A stretch of 22,543 nucleotides of DNA from a virus. The translations under genes were made by a program, and so were the position numbers. Shown here piece by piece: positions 1 to 6,434 of the stretch; positions within the stretch are counted from its first letter, which is position 1; the number at the start of each line of letters is the position of its first letter. The notes under the pieces were generated by a model that made no database searches, had not been told where the DNA came from, and saw only the letters and a program-made list of their open reading frames with translations. The DNA is taken from positions 1 through 22,543 of IMG/VR virus record IMGVR_UViG_3300030331_002658, one strand, 5' to 3'.

Positions 1-587
1 CAAGATCTTTGAGCTTTAGCAGCAATTTTTAAACCTCTTTCATCAGTGAAAGCGTTGATATCAATCATTGCTTGTTCTAATGAAGTTTCGTTTAAGTCCG
101 CAGCAGTTGCTAAAGTATTACTGAAAGATCCAGCAATAGTTGTATGCCCAGTGTTAAATAAAGTAACACCGTCACCTGAATTAAATGTTCCTCCAGGTAG
201 ACCATTATTCAATGGTGCAGCTGCTTTTACTTGCTTAGTTTGAGCCATAGATCTTGCTAAAGCTTTTGTGTATCTAGAAGCAAGTCTGTCATACAAGTTG
301 TCTTCAATAGCTTCCTCAGTGATAGCAAAAGCGAGAGCAATTGTCTCGTTAGTGTATCTTGCTGTGAAAGTCTCTTGAGCTTGATCAAACTTAACAGCTG
401 AACCTTCTGGTTTAACTGATGCTTGAGCAAAACCTGATAACATTACTTCTTCTTCAAAAGCTCTGTCAGATGACTCTGTTGTGTATATTTGAGTATGTTC
501 TTGATCATACTGCTTATACTCCAGGCCGAACAAGGCGTTCAAACCCGGCTCTAGTTCTTTAACTAGTTGATTACGTGATATAGCCAT
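1..587 (-). CDS. Major capsid protein, N-terminal part (truncated by window edge)
   Basis: An open frame runs from ATG at 587 to the left edge without a stop, giving about 195 residues of what should be a longer protein. It starts MAISRNQLVKELEPGLNALF and contains an EEVMLSGF segment, then TARYTNETIALAFAITEEA, which resembles the N-terminal and E-loop regions of HK97-fold major capsid proteins in marine phages. It has an excellent Shine-Dalgarno (AAGGAGGAATAACTATG). It is the last gene of the leftward head operon, 12 nt after the decoration-like gene and downstream of scaffold and portal, exactly where a capsid gene belongs. Inference: the main shell subunit. I cannot see its C-terminus, so the fold assignment rests on order and N-terminal flavour. 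Confidence 0.75.
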   Translation of the reverse strand, partial: MAISRNQLVKELEPGLNALFGLEYKQYDQEHTQIYTTESSDRAFEEEVMLSGFAQASVKPEGSAVKFDQAQETFTARYTNETIALAFAITEEAIEDNLYDRLASRYTKALARSMAQTKQVKAAAPLNNGLPGGTFNSGDGVTLFNTGHTTIAGSFSNTLATAADLNETSLEQAMIDINAFTDERGLKIAAKAQRS

Positions 588-599
588 AGTTATTCCTCC

Positions 600-1181
600 T
601 TATATCCCTGCTCTCTGAGTGTTGTTTCCAACCAAGATGTGTTCTCTGATTTGAACTCTAAGGGCAAAACCCTCTTCAGTAGTATCAGAGTGATCTGGAT
701 CTCTTGAAACACCCATGATGAACAATTGAGCCTGTGTGTTCGCTGTTGTAGCCGAAATTTTTGATCTCGAAATAAACAACGGTGATGTTCCATTTGCAAA
801 CACTTGGTCTGCACAGTGTCCAACTTCATTTGCATTGAACGCTGTATCAGCAGACATAACTTCATACATCTGCATAGGATCATCATTTACAAAACCAACA
901 ATATCAGTTGCAGCATTACTTGCAGCTAAAAAGTTGGCAAACGTTGGTTTACTAGTCGTAGCGTCAGTAAAAAACACTCCATTCAGTACACCCAGATTAT
1001 TAGTATCTGTGTTTCCTGAAGAAAGTATTACTCCATCTGCAGTTAATTGCACCATTGCTGCGTGCGAGATTAAAGCAGAAGAAGCCGCAATGTTGTACTC
1101 AGAGAGTCCTTCATTGTTGTAATTCTGACCGACTTTTTTAATGGGTCTAAAACCGAACCCAGTAGTTGACGCGTTAGCCAT
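600..1181 (-). CDS. Putative head decoration/stabilisation protein
   Basis: 193 residues, starting MANASTTGFGFRPIKKVGQN, with a good Shine-Dalgarno (ATAAGGAG) 7 nt upstream. The protein is Thr/Ala/Asn-rich with alternating hydrophobics and no membrane segment or catalytic motif, like beta-rich virion surface proteins. The opening MANASTTGFG and the location directly before the capsid gene match small structural proteins seen in many uncultured marine phages, where capsid and decoration genes are adjacent. Seen: composition and order. Inferred: it binds the outer capsid surface or cements it. It could instead be another minor head protein. Confidence 0.6.
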   Translation of the reverse strand: MANASTTGFGFRPIKKVGQNYNNEGLSEYNIAASSALISHAAMVQLTADGVILSSGNTDTNNLGVLNGVFFTDATTSKPTFANFLAASNAATDIVGFVNDDPMQMYEVMSADTAFNANEVGHCADQVFANGTSPLFISRSKISATTANTQAQLFIMGVSRDPDHSDTTEEGFALRVQIREHILVGNNTQRAGI

Positions 1182-1193
1182 ATTGTTTCTCCT

Positions 1194-1232
1194 TATGTAC
1201 CTGCCCTTGCGGGCCTCCAGTACGGTTAACTA
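1194..1232 (-). other. GNRA-capped hairpin in leader of the decoration gene
   Basis: On the minus strand the 78-nt gap between the 164-aa and 193-aa genes contains GCCC-GCAA-GGGC, a four-pair stem with a GNRA tetraloop, inside two GTAC sequences that can close an outer helix. There is no T tract after it, so it is not a clear terminator. It could be an mRNA processing or stabilising element ahead of the highly expressed decoration and capsid genes. Confidence 0.3.
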
Positions 1233-1259
1233 TTTCGCTGGGTTTGAATTGTTAAAAAA

Positions 1260-1754
1260 TTAACTTTTCTTGCCACCGAAGGTTGTACGAGATTGTCTAT
1301 CAATATCGATAGGCATTCCCTTATGCTGTTCCTTCAGTAGATCGTTGTCAATTGCCGTCATTTGATCCTGCGCCTGTCTCATGTAATAGTCAGTACGCTG
1401 TCTCGCGATCTCTTCTGGTACCCTAGTCAGCACTAGGCCTCCGTGCCCGATCACCCCTGCGTATTTGCCGTCTTGGACTATTGGGAAGTCTTCTTCAGGA
1501 TATTCGTCAGCTCTAACTAATTCGTATCCAGATCTTAATCGACCTTGTACGTTTTTAGTGTCTACGAACCCTAGGATTTCTACCCTGACCCATCTGTGTC
1601 TGAATCCTTCTGGCGCGTTGGGCGTATCTAAGTACGATGGTGGAGTCCAAACTTTTGGTCTTGCTTTTGGCTTAACCGCTTTAGCTTGTGATTGTACTTT
1701 TGTCGAATCACTCTGCTTAGCTTGGCTCGCACGAGTTGGTTTATTCTTTTCCAT
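1260..1754 (-). CDS. Uncharacterised head-module protein
   Basis: 164 residues. The first ~35 are a disordered, Lys/Ala/Gln-rich tail (KQSDSTKVQSQAKAVKPKAR). A compact domain follows with WTPPSYLDTPNAPEGFRHRW, a conserved-looking GYELVRADEYPEED segment, GHGGLVLTRVPEE and a helical DYYMRQAQDQM stretch, ending in TTFGGKKS. No family with known function is recognised, though similar proteins occur between scaffold and capsid genes of marine phages. It lies 4 nt from the scaffold gene and is followed by a 78-nt leader with a GNRA-capped hairpin before the decoration gene, suggesting the downstream mRNA may be processed or separately regulated. Virion or assembly role is inferred from position only. 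Confidence 0.75.
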   Translation of the reverse strand: MEKNKPTRASQAKQSDSTKVQSQAKAVKPKARPKVWTPPSYLDTPNAPEGFRHRWVRVEILGFVDTKNVQGRLRSGYELVRADEYPEEDFPIVQDGKYAGVIGHGGLVLTRVPEEIARQRTDYYMRQAQDQMTAIDNDLLKEQHKGMPIDIDRQSRTTFGGKKS

Positions 1755-1758
1755 ATGC

Positions 1759-2778
1759 CTATACCTCCTTCGTGTTCATAAGTTGTTTCGCATACTCTTC
1801 CAATGGCACACCTAATTTTCTAGCAATTGCTACTTGAGAAGATGTGAGTCTCACACTTTTGCGACCAGTCTTTGAACTACGCGTTGCAGAGGCAACGTTT
1901 TGTGTAGGTTTACTAGTCTGTTTTTCTACAGATGTATCAAATTTATGCGGAAATTCAAGTCTTATTCTTTTATCAATTTCAGCATAATAATCGTCTGATT
2001 TAGGGTCATACCCCTCTTCCTCTGTAAGTTTTCTATGTAAATCAAATGCAGTGTAAGTCATTGCATTATCTTTACCAAACCAATCATTTTTTTCTGCCCA
2101 TGCTTCTGCCTTTGGATCAGGTGCAGTTGGACGTGTTGGTTGTTTTACTTGCGGTTGATCTTTAGCAGCTTTTTCTTGCATTTGTTGTGCAGTCTTCAGT
2201 TCTGCTAATTTACCCTGCTCATAACCAAGTTGAGAGATAGCAGTTAATGCTTCTACCTCTGCTTTTGAATCTTGAGATTCTCTGGCAGCGGCTAACTTAG
2301 CTTGAGCTGCAGCAAGAGATGATGATATTCTACCTTCCATCTCTGTTGCATAATTTTTATCTAACGATGTGGCTTGAGTTTTAAATTCATCTCGTTCTTT
2401 CTTAACACTCTCAGCATAACGTAAAGCCTCTTCTTTTTGTCTTTCAGCTTCACGCATTTTTTTAGTTAGTTTAGCTATTCTTTTTTTGACTCCTTCAGAA
2501 TATTCTTCAACTTCCCTAGTGTTACTTTGTTGTTTATCACTCCCTTTTTCATCAGTTGTCTGTTCAGTCTTGTTCTCTTCCACTCGAACATCAGACTGCT
2601 GATCAGATTCCTTAGATGAATCATCGGCGCTACCACCGTCTTCCAACTTTGTTTCACGTTCATTTTCATATGTTTTGTCCTCTTCATTTTTAGTTTTATC
2701 TTCTGGCAGTTCTATATCAACACTAGGACCTGACGTGTCGATATCAACTGTATCTTTTTGTTTTTCTTCTTCTGGCAT
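1759..2778 (-). CDS. Putative capsid scaffolding protein
   Basis: 339 residues, with no enzyme motif. Residues 1-95 are highly acidic and disordered (Asp/Glu/Ser/Thr-rich). About 95-190 form a heptad-like charged coiled coil (KKMREAERQKEEALRYAESV and onward), a Pro/Gln/Lys linker follows near 210-225, and the C-terminus is basic (SSKTGRKSVRLTSSQ) with a small helical end. Acidic coiled coil plus a short basic C-terminal tail is the usual build of phage scaffolding proteins, which bind the coat protein through their basic end. It sits two genes upstream of capsid and directly follows the GroES gene in transcription order. The function is inferred; no prohead protease gene is visible nearby. 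Confidence 0.6.
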   Translation of the reverse strand: MPEEEKQKDTVDIDTSGPSVDIELPEDKTKNEEDKTYENERETKLEDGGSADDSSKESDQQSDVRVEENKTEQTTDEKGSDKQQSNTREVEEYSEGVKKRIAKLTKKMREAERQKEEALRYAESVKKERDEFKTQATSLDKNYATEMEGRISSSLAAAQAKLAAARESQDSKAEVEALTAISQLGYEQGKLAELKTAQQMQEKAAKDQPQVKQPTRPTAPDPKAEAWAEKNDWFGKDNAMTYTAFDLHRKLTEEEGYDPKSDDYYAEIDKRIRLEFPHKFDTSVEKQTSKPTQNVASATRSSKTGRKSVRLTSSQVAIARKLGVPLEEYAKQLMNTKEV

Positions 2779-2796
2779 AGTTTCTCCTTATCTATG

Positions 2797-3207
2797 TTAA
2801 AATTCGTGGAATATATCTTCAGGGTTTTCCACGGTCGCTAAAACTTCATCATCATTAAGAAGTCTTATCTCACCCCCATCTATTTTAATTCGTGACCCGG
2901 CATATCTTGCAAAGATAATCCAATCACCTTTCTTGCACCAGGGACCCTCTGGATATCTTTCTTTGTCATAGCAGTGTGGGCCCATGTCTAAAACTAAACC
3001 ACAAGTTGATGCTACTTGTGATCGTTCTACTGTTTCATCTGCTAGTAATATTCCACCTTTTGTTTTTTCTTTTTGTTTAAAAGGTAAAACTAATATTCTC
3101 CAACCTGTTGGTTTGGGTAATTTTGACGTGTCTGATTTTTCTAATCCGACCAAATTTTTATTTGGTAGGTGTATCTTTGTTTTTGATACTGATGACTGTT
3201 CCTTCAT
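2797..3207 (-). CDS. groES: Phage-encoded GroES-like co-chaperonin
   Basis: 136 residues. After a ~33-residue extension the Cpn10 fold is recognisable: PTGWRILVLPFKQKEKTKGG (the canonical R-I-L-V-x-P start and the K-T-K-G-G-I mobile-loop end), LLADETVERSQ, VLDMGPHCYDKE, CKKGDWIIFARYAG and GGEIRLLNDDEVLATVE near the end. GroES normally has ~95 residues; the extra is mostly N-terminal. Known role: cap of GroEL; phage versions (T4 gp31 type) adapt the host chaperonin for folding the capsid protein. Its place just before scaffold and capsid fits that job. The start at 3207 overlaps the upstream gene by 50 nt; an AGGAG lies 10 nt before it. Confidence 0.88.
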   Translation of the reverse strand: MKEQSSVSKTKIHLPNKNLVGLEKSDTSKLPKPTGWRILVLPFKQKEKTKGGILLADETVERSQVASTCGLVLDMGPHCYDKERYPEGPWCKKGDWIIFARYAGSRIKIDGGEIRLLNDDEVLATVENPEDIFHEF

Positions 3208-3400
3208 TTTCCGTTTGCTCCTTTTTATTTAGCAGGGTGGATATTTCCTGATTTAAATATTGATACGTTCGTATCTGCCCTAACATATACTGGTATTTTT
3301 CCATGTTGTCAACACCCCCAGAAACCATAGCAGATACAACATCATCATGTCTCATTTTTATAATTCTTTTAATTTTACTCACAAAACTCATATCATCCAT
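3158..3400 (-). CDS. Small uncharacterised helical protein
   Basis: 80 residues, MDDMSFVSKIKRIIKMRHDD at the start and then KYQYMLGQIRTYQYLNQEIS followed by a polar tail. It is predicted helical, mildly basic, without cysteines or membrane segments. The pattern (a short N-terminal helix, then a helix with Tyr/Gln/Leu) resembles small proteins found between portal and capsid genes of other marine phages, but no function is known to me. The 3' end overlaps the start of groES by 50 nt, so the two are probably translationally coupled. Its start is at the stop of the preceding 68-aa gene (3400). Confidence 0.7.
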   Translation of the reverse strand: MDDMSFVSKIKRIIKMRHDDVVSAMVSGGVDNMEKYQYMLGQIRTYQYLNQEISTLLNKKEQTENEGTVISIKNKDTPTK

Positions 3401-3606
3401 TATCTTTCTCCTAATTGTTTTTTATATTTATGCACTCGGTTACGTGCCTTACGTTCGAGTGTTTTGTCTTTTTTCTTTAATGCAGTTCCGACATCACGTC
3501 TAGCTTTCATTAAATTTTTTACCAACCTAGTTTTTTTAGGTCCCTTGGGTAAATCTGAAACTCTATACAATCTACCTTTAAACTTTCTTCGTTTTTCTGA
3601 TGGCAT
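3400..3606 (-). CDS. Very basic small protein (68 aa)
   Basis: 68 residues, about 40% Lys/Arg, with no acidic cluster: MPSEKRRKFKGRLYRVSDLP, then KKTRLVKNLMKARRDVGTAL and a helical basic tail ending KKQLGER. It overlaps the upstream 94-aa gene by 29 nt and abuts the next gene. Nothing catalytic is visible. With its neighbours it belongs to a cluster of tiny basic proteins; binding to packaged DNA or to the capsid interior is a reasonable inference, not shown. Confidence 0.7.
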   Translation of the reverse strand: MPSEKRRKFKGRLYRVSDLPKGPKKTRLVKNLMKARRDVGTALKKKDKTLERKARNRVHKYKKQLGER

Positions 3607-3862
3607 CTTTGCCTTTTTTAAATATAGCAGCTACTTTGTTTTTACCCATAACTTTGGCTCGCTGTTCTCCAACCGTTAAAATTTGAATTTTCCTAGCAAA
3701 CGGTTTACTAATTTTTTTAACCTTCGCCACTGTCTTACGCGCATCCGTTGGCGTCGCGAACTTGATGCTAACAGTGTCACGAGGGTTTTCGTCAGTATAA
3801 AGTCTCCGACCATATTTTTTACCAGGATGCTTACCCGTTCCTTTTTTTGGATCTGCCACCAA
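3578..3862 (-). CDS. Very basic small protein (94 aa)
   Basis: 94 residues with strong positive charge. A Gly/Lys-rich N-terminus (MVADPKKGTGKHPGKKYGRR) is followed by a segment with beta-like alternation (DTVSIKFATPTDARKTVAKV) and a KFARKIQILTVGEQRAKVMG-like core, ending KGKDAIRKTKKV. The mid part looks like a folded domain and not pure low complexity. Its start lies within the preceding 41-aa ORF (32-nt overlap). No family recognised. Confidence 0.7.
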   Translation of the reverse strand: MVADPKKGTGKHPGKKYGRRLYTDENPRDTVSIKFATPTDARKTVAKVKKISKPFARKIQILTVGEQRAKVMGKNKVAAIFKKGKDAIRKTKKV

Positions 3863-3956
3863 TAACTCCTTTCAAAGTTTTTGCTTGTTTTGCGTGTAAC
3901 TTAGAGGCTTTTTTTAAACCTTTAATTACACCTTTAATTGCTTTTCTTTTTTTCAT
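3831..3956 (-). CDS. Tiny basic protein (41 aa)
   Basis: An open frame of 41 codons, MKKRKAIKGVIKGLKKASKL in its first half, then HAKQAKTLKGVIGGRSKKRN and a final Gly. It has a strong Shine-Dalgarno (TATAAGGAG, 6 nt before ATG) and an ATGA overlap with the stop of the preceding 35-aa ORF, so translation is likely coupled. An amphipathic cationic helix is probable. Too short to classify; supported by its ribosome binding site and by matching the composition of its neighbours. Confidence 0.6.
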   Translation of the reverse strand: MKKRKAIKGVIKGLKKASKLHAKQAKTLKGVIGGRSKKRNG

Positions 3957-4060
3957 TTTTTCTCCTTATATTTTTCTTGCCAATATTTAGCTCTTTCCAA
4001 TCTTCTAACTCTATAATCTAGTTTGTCTAGGCCTAATATTTTTTTAATAAAATTTATCAT
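3953..4060 (-). CDS. Tiny basic protein (35 aa)
   Basis: 35 residues beginning MINFIKKILGLDKLDYRVRR and continuing as a charged helix rich in Arg, Lys, Glu and Tyr. ATGA overlaps link it to both neighbours (start overlaps the stop at 4057-4059; stop overlaps the next start at 3953-3956). The amphipathic first half might touch a membrane or the capsid interior. No homologue recognised; called from coupling and reading-frame continuity. Confidence 0.55.
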   Translation of the reverse strand: MINFIKKILGLDKLDYRVRRLERAKYWQEKYKEKK

Positions 4061-4266
4061 AGTTTAAATGCTTGTAGTTCTTTTAATTTTTCTTGTGCGT
4101 CTACAATTTTTTGCATAAGTTTATCTATCTCCTCTAAATGTTGTGGGTGTTCTCCAATACCCACAGAGTGATCTAAATAAATTTTTATTGTTGCGTCTGC
4201 TTCTGATATTTGTGCTTGATATTTATCTTCTAGTGCTTGTAGTATTGCTTGCCTTAACATTTCCAC
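4057..4266 (-). CDS. Small acidic coiled-coil protein (69 aa)
   Basis: 69 residues, MEMLRQAILQALEDKYQAQI then SEADATIKIYLDHSVGIGEH and a C-terminal helix DKLMQKIVDAQEKLKELQAF. It is acidic to neutral and helical, the exception inside a block of basic proteins. Two helices separated by a short GEHP turn suggest a helical hairpin or a dimer. Possibly a partner of the basic proteins. The start overlaps the end of the next upstream gene by 13 nt. Confidence 0.7.
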   Translation of the reverse strand: MEMLRQAILQALEDKYQAQISEADATIKIYLDHSVGIGEHPQHLEEIDKLMQKIVDAQEKLKELQAFKL

Positions 4267-4535
4267 CTTCTTCTAGCCTGACGTAGTCTAGAATTAGGAT
4301 CTCTTGCAGCTTTAGGAAATTTTTTCATTTGTCCGGCGCTTCTTGCGCAGAAAGACTTACGTCTTTTCGCAGCTTTAGATCCAGGTTTTACTTTACCCGT
4401 CACGGCTGTTTTTAGTTTTGAACCAGGATTCATTCTTCTATAGGCAGCGACCCCGGCCTTTGTCATGCCTGCGCCCGACTTAGTCGAACGAAAGTTTTTT
4501 TTATTTCTAGCAGGCATCTTGTCTTGCTTTCTCAT
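4254..4535 (-). CDS. DUF6321-like Cys-containing basic protein
   Basis: 93 residues from ATG 4535 (TAATG overlap with the preceding stop); an alternative start at Met7 gives MPARNKKNFRSTKSGAGMTK, which looks like the conserved N-terminus. Middle: KAGVAAYRRMNPGSKLKTAV; then RRKSFCARSAGQMKKFPK and a C-terminal DPNSRLRQARRRWKC. The pattern K-S-F-C-A-R-S-A-G ... D-P-N-S-R ... R-R-W-x-C is typical of a family of small phage and large-DNA-virus proteins that I associate with DUF6321. Two cysteines frame the conserved half and could bind metal or form a disulfide. Function unknown; virion DNA binding is inferred from charge. Confidence 0.75.
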   Translation of the reverse strand: MRKQDKMPARNKKNFRSTKSGAGMTKAGVAAYRRMNPGSKLKTAVTGKVKPGSKAAKRRKSFCARSAGQMKKFPKAARDPNSRLRQARRRWKC

Positions 4536-4819
4536 TAGGCAAGACCCCCCATGCTCATGCTTTTTCTTTTTGTAAATGTTTTAACGTTTGTTGGTTTTGG
4601 TCCCACATTGGCAGCTGCCCGTTTCCTTGCAACGGCAGATCTTCTTTGCCCTTCTGACATACGTCTTGCTTTTGCAAGTGGGACACACTTGGGATACTTC
4701 CTCTTCGCGTCCTTCTTCTGTTTTGAACGGCCACACTTTGCGAAGGATCCATCTTTTCGCTTGCTCCCAATATCTACCCATTTTTGTTTGAACCATTTAT
4801 CCAGACCATTTTTAGCCAT
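4535..4819 (-). CDS. DUF5872-like Cys-containing basic protein
   Basis: 94 residues. MAKNGLDKWFKQKWVDIGSK opens the protein, followed by KDGSFAKCGRSKQKKDAKRK and YPKCVPLAKARRMSEGQRRS, then a basic tail ending SMSMGGLA. The order K-W-V-D-I-G ... C-G-R ... Y-P-K-C-V-P matches the DUF5872-type domain of cyanophages and phycodnaviruses as I remember it. The two Cys-containing turns look like a small metal- or DNA-binding fold. No Shine-Dalgarno is obvious; it starts 4 nt after the previous stop, so coupled translation is likely. Same C-x(n)-Y-P-x-C style as the neighbouring 91-aa protein. Confidence 0.78.
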   Translation of the reverse strand: MAKNGLDKWFKQKWVDIGSKRKDGSFAKCGRSKQKKDAKRKYPKCVPLAKARRMSEGQRRSAVARKRAAANVGPKPTNVKTFTKRKSMSMGGLA

Positions 4820-4823
4820 ATTA

Positions 4824-5099
4824 TTAAATTATTTTAGTTTTTTTCTTTCGATTTGACATGATCGCACCGCAACCTTTAGCCACGAAACCACCATTTTTAT
4901 AACCTCGGTTGGGTCTATTAAGTTCACCCATCAAACCACCTTCGGCTTTGCTTCCTCTAAAATCTTTTCTTTTTAATCCAGAGGGATCTTTAATTTTACC
5001 CGCACAAATTTTGCTAGCATATGCGTTCGCGTATGCACTGGGATATACCTTAAATTTTCTCTTCGCCGCTGCTTTTCCTCTAGGACATAATTTTGTCAT
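4824..5099 (-). CDS. Cys-containing basic protein related to the DUF5872/DUF6321 group
   Basis: 91 residues. MTKLCPRGKAAAKRKFKVYP leads into SAYANAYASKICAGKIKDPS, a pattern (L-C-x-R-G-K-A-A-A-K-x-K-F ... Y-P-S-A-Y-A-N-A-Y-A-S-x-x-C) highly characteristic of a small protein family in marine phages and giant algal viruses. A Gly/Asn-rich, less conserved half follows (GGLMGELNRPNRGYKNGGFV), then CGAIMSNRKKK at the end. The start overlaps the previous stop (TAATG). Function unknown; Cys5, Cys32 and Cys79 are candidates for metal binding. Confidence 0.78.
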   Translation of the reverse strand: MTKLCPRGKAAAKRKFKVYPSAYANAYASKICAGKIKDPSGLKRKDFRGSKAEGGLMGELNRPNRGYKNGGFVAKGCGAIMSNRKKKTKII

Positions 5100-5233
5100 T
5101 ATCTTTTCCTCGCCGTTTGTGCAGCTCTTTTAAAATTAGCTGCGGTGGGTGCACCCTTTGCACCCTTCTTACGCATCTTACCACCACGTTTACGTTTAGC
5201 ATGAATGTTTGCATACAAACCTTTTCCTGCCAT
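5099..5233 (-). CDS. Tiny conserved basic protein (44 aa)
   Basis: 44 codons, MAGKGLYANIHAKRKRGGKM then RKKGAKGAPTAANFKRAAQT and a basic end. The series G-K-G-L-Y-A-N-I-H-A-K-R-K-R ... M-R-x-K-G-x-K-G-A-P-T is one I recognise as recurring in many marine phages, always as a tiny stand-alone ORF. Coupled to the next gene by TAATG and to the upstream one by TAATGG. Its role is unknown; conserved small virion or nucleic-acid-binding protein is the best guess. Confidence 0.75.
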   Translation of the reverse strand: MAGKGLYANIHAKRKRGGKMRKKGAKGAPTAANFKRAAQTARKR

Positions 5234-5349
5234 TATTTTTTCCTTTTCTTAGCAAGTCCACCTTTCTTCATAAAGCCCATTTTATTTCTAACAGCTTTAG
5301 GAAGTTTACGAAGACCTTTTCCTTTTTTACCTTTAGGTACTGGTTTCAT
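5233..5349 (-). CDS. Tiny Lys-rich protein (38 aa) ending in a GG motif
   Basis: 38 residues, MKPVPKGKKGKGLRKLPKAV followed by RNKMGFMKKGGLAKKRKK. It has an AGGAG Shine-Dalgarno 7 nt upstream and an ATGA overlap with the preceding gene. The MGFMKKGGLA segment matches a motif also present in several other head-module proteins of this window. The rest is cationic low complexity. Confidence 0.65.
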   Translation of the reverse strand: MKPVPKGKKGKGLRKLPKAVRNKMGFMKKGGLAKKRKK

Positions 5350-5498
5350 TTTTTTCTCCTCTTGCTTATTCCAGCTTCAGAAAGAGCGATCGCAATCGCT
5401 TGCTTTCTGTTTTTTACTTTTTTCTTAGAACCGCCAATGTTGAGTTTACCTTTTTTAAACTCACGCATAACTTTTCTAACTTTTTTCTGGCCTTTCAC
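5346..5498 (-). CDS. DUF6496-like small basic protein (GTG start)
   Basis: 50 residues from GTG at 5498, which overlaps the preceding TAG stop by one base (TAGTG). The translation is (V)KGQKKVRKVMREFKKGKLN, then an IGGSKKKVKNRKQAIAIALS segment and EAGISKRRKK. The core V-x-K-V-M-x-E-F-K-x-G-x-L ... K-V-K-N-R-K-Q-A-I-A-I-A-L-S-E-A-G is the hallmark of DUF6496. The family's consensus begins upstream of the internal ATG at 5468, supporting the GTG start. The family occurs in bacteria and phages; function unknown. Confidence 0.75.
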   Translation of the reverse strand: MKGQKKVRKVMREFKKGKLNIGGSKKKVKNRKQAIAIALSEAGISKRRKK

Positions 5499-5848
5499 TA
5501 TCTATTAATCTTTCCAGATTTTTTAGCTTTAGAACCAAATCTTCCATAAGACTCGTCTCTAGAAGCTTTTAATTGCTTCTTAGTTCTTTTCTTACGAATT
5601 CTCATAGCAATAGACTCATCTTTTCTTGCTTTGTAACCTTGTTTCTTCTTACCGACTTTACCGCCTTTTTTCATAGCGCCTCTGTCCATAAGCTCAGTTG
5701 GCATTCTTTTGGATTTCATGTTCATTCCTTGTCCACGCGAATACATCATGTCTCCAGTTCTGCCACCCATTCCGCCGCCTCTCATTTTTTTTCGGCCGAC
5801 TTGTCCTCTAGGTTGAGCAACTTGTGTGTTAAATCTAAAATTAGGCAT
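5498..5848 (-). CDS. Basic Gly/Met-rich protein with conserved C-terminal domain (116 aa)
   Basis: 116 residues. The N-terminal half is Gly/Met/Arg-rich (RGQVGRKKMRGGGMGGRTGD). The second half, KDESIAMRIRKKRTKKQLKA followed by SRDESYGRFGSKAKKSGKIN, contains two DES(I/Y) repeats and is a segment I recognise from cyanophage and pelagiphage small proteins. An AMKKGGKVG motif sits in between. No membrane segment. The Gly/Met-rich part suggests disorder or an RNA/DNA-binding tail. Starts by overlap with the stop of the holin-like gene. Confidence 0.75.
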   Translation of the reverse strand: MPNFRFNTQVAQPRGQVGRKKMRGGGMGGRTGDMMYSRGQGMNMKSKRMPTELMDRGAMKKGGKVGKKKQGYKARKDESIAMRIRKKRTKKQLKASRDESYGRFGSKAKKSGKINR

Positions 5849-6234
5849 TATTTTTTTCCTCCATTTCTAAAAATTTGTGTACCCTTTATACCATATATCG
5901 ACGCCACGACAAGGATCCACAGGTTGGTGAACCATGACGGGAGCTGCGAGAACATCTCGAAAAATAATTTCACTTTGTCCATCGCTGTTGGGTCATCTGA
6001 GATAACCGCATATGCGAGCACCAACACGGGCAAACTGAGAATTACGAGAACTGCCTCGTCCTTCCAGTCTGACTGTCTAGCCTCTAGCAATTTACCCTGG
6101 TACTGCTCCTCGCCCCGGGCCATTTTCTCGGCATGCATAAGTTGTGCATCCGACATTGCCATTTTCGTTCTCTGCTTGTTAGCATAAATCTTACTTCCAG
6201 CAGAAACGGCTAATTTAATCGCCGATAACCACAT
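5848..6234 (-). CDS. Holin-like two-TM protein
   Basis: 128 residues. The N-terminal ~58 residues are a charged helix after a short hydrophobic start (MWLSAIKLAVSAGSKIY). Two hydrophobic segments follow: about 60-79 (AVLVILSLPVLVLAYAVI) and 100-118 (SWFTNLWILVVASIYGIKG), separated by an acidic/Phe-rich linker, and the tail is short and basic. Layout and the W-x-D-E ... LPSWF ... ASIYGIKG pattern resemble the GTA-type 3TM holin family found in alphaproteobacterial phages. Inferred role: inner membrane pore at lysis. An internal virion or other membrane protein is possible. No endolysin is in the window. Confidence 0.55.
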   Translation of the reverse strand: MWLSAIKLAVSAGSKIYANKQRTKMAMSDAQLMHAEKMARGEEQYQGKLLEARQSDWKDEAVLVILSLPVLVLAYAVISDDPTAMDKVKLFFEMFSQLPSWFTNLWILVVASIYGIKGTQIFRNGGKK

Positions 6235-6237
6235 GAT

Positions 6238-6420
6238 TTAGTACCAAGTAGCTTTCACCGGTTTTTTATCCGGTCTAATTCTTCTTGTTCCTTTTACATC
6301 CACAGTCTGTGACTCGTTTGGCATAGTAGTTTCGATAACGATACCACCTTTTTGCATGCCATCCTTGTCTGCACCCAACTCTGGAGTAATTTTTGGATCT
6401 TTTACGTTATTTTTTTTCAT
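6238..6420 (-). CDS. Small uncharacterised protein (60 aa)
   Basis: 60 residues, MKKNNVKDPKITPELGADKD then GMQKGGIVIETTMPNESQTV, ending KKPVKATWY. Soluble, mixed charge, with an MQKGGIV segment of the same GG type as its neighbours. Good Shine-Dalgarno (TAAGGAG). Lies between portal and the holin-like gene, 3 nt from the latter. No function recognised; a conserved W-Y end suggests a defined fold or an interaction tail. Confidence 0.65.
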   Translation of the reverse strand: MKKNNVKDPKITPELGADKDGMQKGGIVIETTMPNESQTVDVKGTRRIRPDKKPVKATWY

Positions 6421-6434
6421 AGTTTCTCCTTATA

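Noticed and set aside
736-1122. Plus-strand ORF inside the decoration gene.
   Set aside because: Antisense shadow of a gene with a strong ribosome binding site and good order.
3347-3679. Plus-strand Phe-rich ORFs with apparent TM segments in 2984-5508.
   Set aside because: All mirror Lys-rich minus-strand genes (AAA read as TTT); no ribosome binding site.
5573-6187. 204-aa plus-strand ORF rich in Ser/Phe/His.
   Set aside because: Antisense of the basic 116-aa and holin-like genes; composition mirrors complement of Lys/Arg codons.
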